Shown in pieces: positions 61,960-64,000 of a DNA stretch of 64,000 bases. A program made the position numbers and the translations under genes. How positions within the stretch are numbered: position 1 is the stretch's first letter; every line of letters starts with the position of its first letter. Source of the DNA: Pseudocolwellia agarivorans (GTDB lineage Bacteria; Pseudomonadota; Gammaproteobacteria; Enterobacterales; Alteromonadaceae); contig NZ_MUZU01000010.1 of assembly GCF_002000085.1 (NCBI RefSeq), forward strand, positions 62,001 to 126,000. The letters run 5' to 3'. A model generated the notes under the pieces. That model did no database searches, had not been told where the DNA came from, and saw only the letters and a program-made list of their open reading frames with translations.

Positions 61960-64000
61960 ATGAAACACAATTTTAAAATTACAACGCTTTCAGCGGCTAT
62001 TATGGCAACGTTTATCACGATGCCAACATACGCTGCTGAAGAAGCTGAGCAACTTTCAGAAATCGAAGTGAGAAAAGCTGAGCGTGATGCTAAAAAGCAA
62101 CAGGCTGAAATTGAAGTTATTGAAGTAACGGGGTTTGCAGGTAGTTTACGCAAAGCAATGAACGCAAAACGCTTTTCTGATGGCGTTAGTGATTCAATTC
62201 ATGCGGAAGATGTTGGTAAATCAACCGATCAAAACATTGCTGATGCATTATCTCGTGTAACAGGTGTAAATGTTCAAGAAGAAGGTGGTGAGGGCGCACG
62301 TATATCGGTACGTGGTGCTGGTCCATCAATGAACCAAATTCAGATGAACGGTGTAACATTAACAAGTGGTCTTTCTGGGGATGGTTCTGATCCAACAGCT
62401 GACCAATCTGTAGATTTAAGTGCTTTCTCATCTGATATTTTATCTTCAATCGATGTAGTTAAAACGGCTTCTGCAGATCAAGAAGAAGGTTCTTTAGGCG
62501 CAACTGTTCGATTAAATACAGTTAAACCATTAAATTTAAATGGGCCTCGTCGTAATATCACAGTTGAAGGTCGCTATAATGATTTTGCTGATGAAAGCGA
62601 TACACGTATTAATGGTAGTTTCGCAGATAAATTTTTAGATGACACACTTGGTTTTGTTATTACTGCTTCAAGTGATACACAAAAAACTCGTCAAGATCGT
62701 GTTGAAACAGAGTGGGTTGAGGGATCTATTGGTATTGCTGACCTTAATGATAACAATGGCCGTAAAGCTACTGACTTAGCTTCAGGTAAAGCTTTACGTG
62801 TTCTTGGTTGGCAACGAGATGGTGATGGAAATTTATTACTTGATGACAGTGGCAATAGAATATCTAATTCTATTGATAGTTTAGTTGATTATAATCCTGA
62901 TACTCAATTGGCTGTTGAAGGCGATTTAGATGTATTAGCACGTGATCAAACACGATTCTCGCTTAATACAGATGTAAGGAAACGTTTTTCAGTGTCAACA
63001 GGTATTCAATGGCAACCGACTGATGATACGGATATCCAATTAGATATAACTCATACTAAACAGCGAGTTGAAACTGATTATCATAACTTCAACCTTAACT
63101 TTGCGCCTAATGCAAATAGAAATGGTGATGTTGAAGATAATGCTGTTGACTTATCTACACGTACTCTAGCTAATTCAGTTAACCCTCGTTCAGCTGGTGC
63201 CTTTAACCGTAATCAAGGGGCTCGTGATGTAACAACTAATATTGTTTCACTTGCTTTTGAGCAAGGTCTTACTGATGATTTAGTAATGAATGTATCTGCA
63301 GGTTACTCAAAAACTGAAGATATAACCGATGGTTATGTTAGCTTATCAACGGCTACGTGGGGAACTACAACTGCTAACCTTATCGATTCAATATCTCGAG
63401 ATATTGTTGAACCTGTTGGTTATAATTGTAGTACGTCAGAGTGTTCATTCGAAACAGGTGTAACGCCAGCAATCATTGACCCATTAGATGGTTCTATTAC
63501 GTCTGCAACAAGTCGATTTAATCCTTTCGATTTAGAAGCTAATCATCTTGGTTCATTAACATTTCGCGATAACGAACAGATTGATACGAGTAAAAGTCTG
63601 AATGTAGATTTTAATTGGAGCCTTGATATTCTTAACTTTATAACGGGCGCTAAATTTGGTTTTAAATATTCAGACCGTGAAAAAGATGTATTTACACAAA
63701 ATAGACGTATCACAACGGGTACGGCTTTAATTGATAGAACTAACCCTGATATTTCATACGCGACAACAGGTATGAACTCTATCGGTTTATTAGATATGAT
63801 GTCTGGTGAAGCTTTTCCATACGACGATTTCGGCGAAGGTATTGTTGAACATAGAGACAATGCATTTTTTAATGGTTGGGCAATGCTTGATGCTAACAAA
63901 GCTATTGAACAATACTCAGGAAGAAAAGCTGGTACTGTTGGTTTAGATCGAAATAGTGGTGGTTCTCGTAATATTCAAACAGAAACAAATGCAGCATATG
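61960..64000 (+). CDS. Large TonB-dependent receptor (3' end outside window)
   Basis: Starts at ATG 61960 behind GGGGGAG and stays open to the last base (680 residues visible). Signal peptide about 1-26 (TYAAEE), a charged helical stretch (IEVRKAERDAKKQQAEIEVIEVTGFAGSL) containing the TonB-box-like IEVIEVTG, then the plug: VSDSIHAEDVGKSTDQNIADALSRVTGVNVQEEGGEGARISVRGAGPSMNQIQMNGVTL. It is of the same large class as the 45.9-kb receptor but not a close copy. It follows the sulfatase operon under its own operator, so it is probably the importer for the sulfated oligosaccharide handled there. Short frames on the other strand here are shadows. Confidence 0.93.
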   Translation, partial: MKHNFKITTLSAAIMATFITMPTYAAEEAEQLSEIEVRKAERDAKKQQAEIEVIEVTGFAGSLRKAMNAKRFSDGVSDSIHAEDVGKSTDQNIADALSRVTGVNVQEEGGEGARISVRGAGPSMNQIQMNGVTLTSGLSGDGSDPTADQSVDLSAFSSDILSSIDVVKTASADQEEGSLGATVRLNTVKPLNLNGPRRNITVEGRYNDFADESDTRINGSFADKFLDDTLGFVITASSDTQKTRQDRVETEWVEGSIGIADLNDNNGRKATDLASGKALRVLGWQRDGDGNLLLDDSGNRISNSIDSLVDYNPDTQLAVEGDLDVLARDQTRFSLNTDVRKRFSVSTGIQWQPTDDTDIQLDITHTKQRVETDYHNFNLNFAPNANRNGDVEDNAVDLSTRTLANSVNPRSAGAFNRNQGARDVTTNIVSLAFEQGLTDDLVMNVSAGYSKTEDITDGYVSLSTATWGTTTANLIDSISRDIVEPVGYNCSTSECSFETGVTPAIIDPLDGSITSATSRFNPFDLEANHLGSLTFRDNEQIDTSKSLNVDFNWSLDILNFITGAKFGFKYSDREKDVFTQNRRITTGTALIDRTNPDISYATTGMNSIGLLDMMSGEAFPYDDFGEGIVEHRDNAFFNGWAMLDANKAIEQYSGRKAGTVGLDRNSGGSRNIQTETNAAY

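Noticed and set aside
63543-63899. 118-residue minus-strand frame near the window end
   Set aside because: Lies opposite the TonB receptor barrel, which stays open in its own frame to base 64000.

Overview
The window is AT-rich chromosomal DNA from a marine gammaproteobacterium of the Alteromonadales, most like Colwelliaceae. This rests on the gene families present: a DUF3083 protein, an RcsF-type lipoprotein, cbb3 oxidase genes, the metG/mrp/dcd neighbourhood, several large TonB-dependent receptors, lipoprotein sulfatases and CACAGAG-type intergenic repeats. Species cannot be fixed from the sequence alone. I found no rRNA, tRNA, CRISPR array or transposase gene.

Layout. (1) 1-7.9 kb: a nitrogen-scavenging type locus with an arginase-family hydrolase cut by the window edge, an Lrp regulator, a TonB receptor, an NCS1/CodB-type permease, an M14 carboxypeptidase and a DUF917 (thiohydantoin desulfurase-type) protein. 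(2) 8-15.2 kb: S4 RNA-binding protein, DUF1800/DUF1501 pair, DUF1080 protein, LysR regulator with a class III alcohol dehydrogenase, and three copies or fragments of a small MITE-like element. (3) 15.4-22 kb: sulfatase, IclR regulator, a stand-alone ExoP-type carbohydrate-binding domain, and a three-gene operon matching the oxidative L-galactose pathway (L-galactose -> lactone -> L-galactonate -> D-tagaturonate). (4) 22.4-37.8 kb: mostly housekeeping genes: ccoNOQP, ApbE, DUF3083, an rcsF-trmO-eamA-alkC operon, metG, mrp, dcd. (5) 37.8-64 kb: a sulfated-galactan utilisation region.

Region 5 is the most interesting. One block (SDR, sugar porter, DgoK, DgoA, DgoD-like, GntR) is bracketed by a 28-nt sequence present in exact inverted copies, very probably the GntR operator. 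A second block holds three sulfatases, an enolase-superfamily cycloisomerase candidate and an aldehyde dehydrogenase. A third block is a RhaT-type symporter, a DsbC-like protein, an AllA-like cupin and an aldose epimerase. These two blocks and two large TonB receptors share a second palindrome, AAACAT-N3-ATGTTT, with four perfect copies in four promoter regions. Together the genes look like uptake, desulfation and catabolism of a sulfated galactan containing 3,6-anhydrogalactose. Carrageenan is the preferred reading, because D-anhydrogalactose and D-galactose both converge on 2-keto-3-deoxy-D-galactonate, the DgoK/DgoA substrate. Agar or porphyran is not excluded, and no galactanase gene lies inside the window.

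Less expected parts are a flavin-dependent halogenase-like protein behind one TonB receptor, the DsbC-like and AllA-like proteins inside the sugar regulon, and a cluster of 225-bp tandem repeats with internal inverted arms between 49.48 and 50.16 kb.
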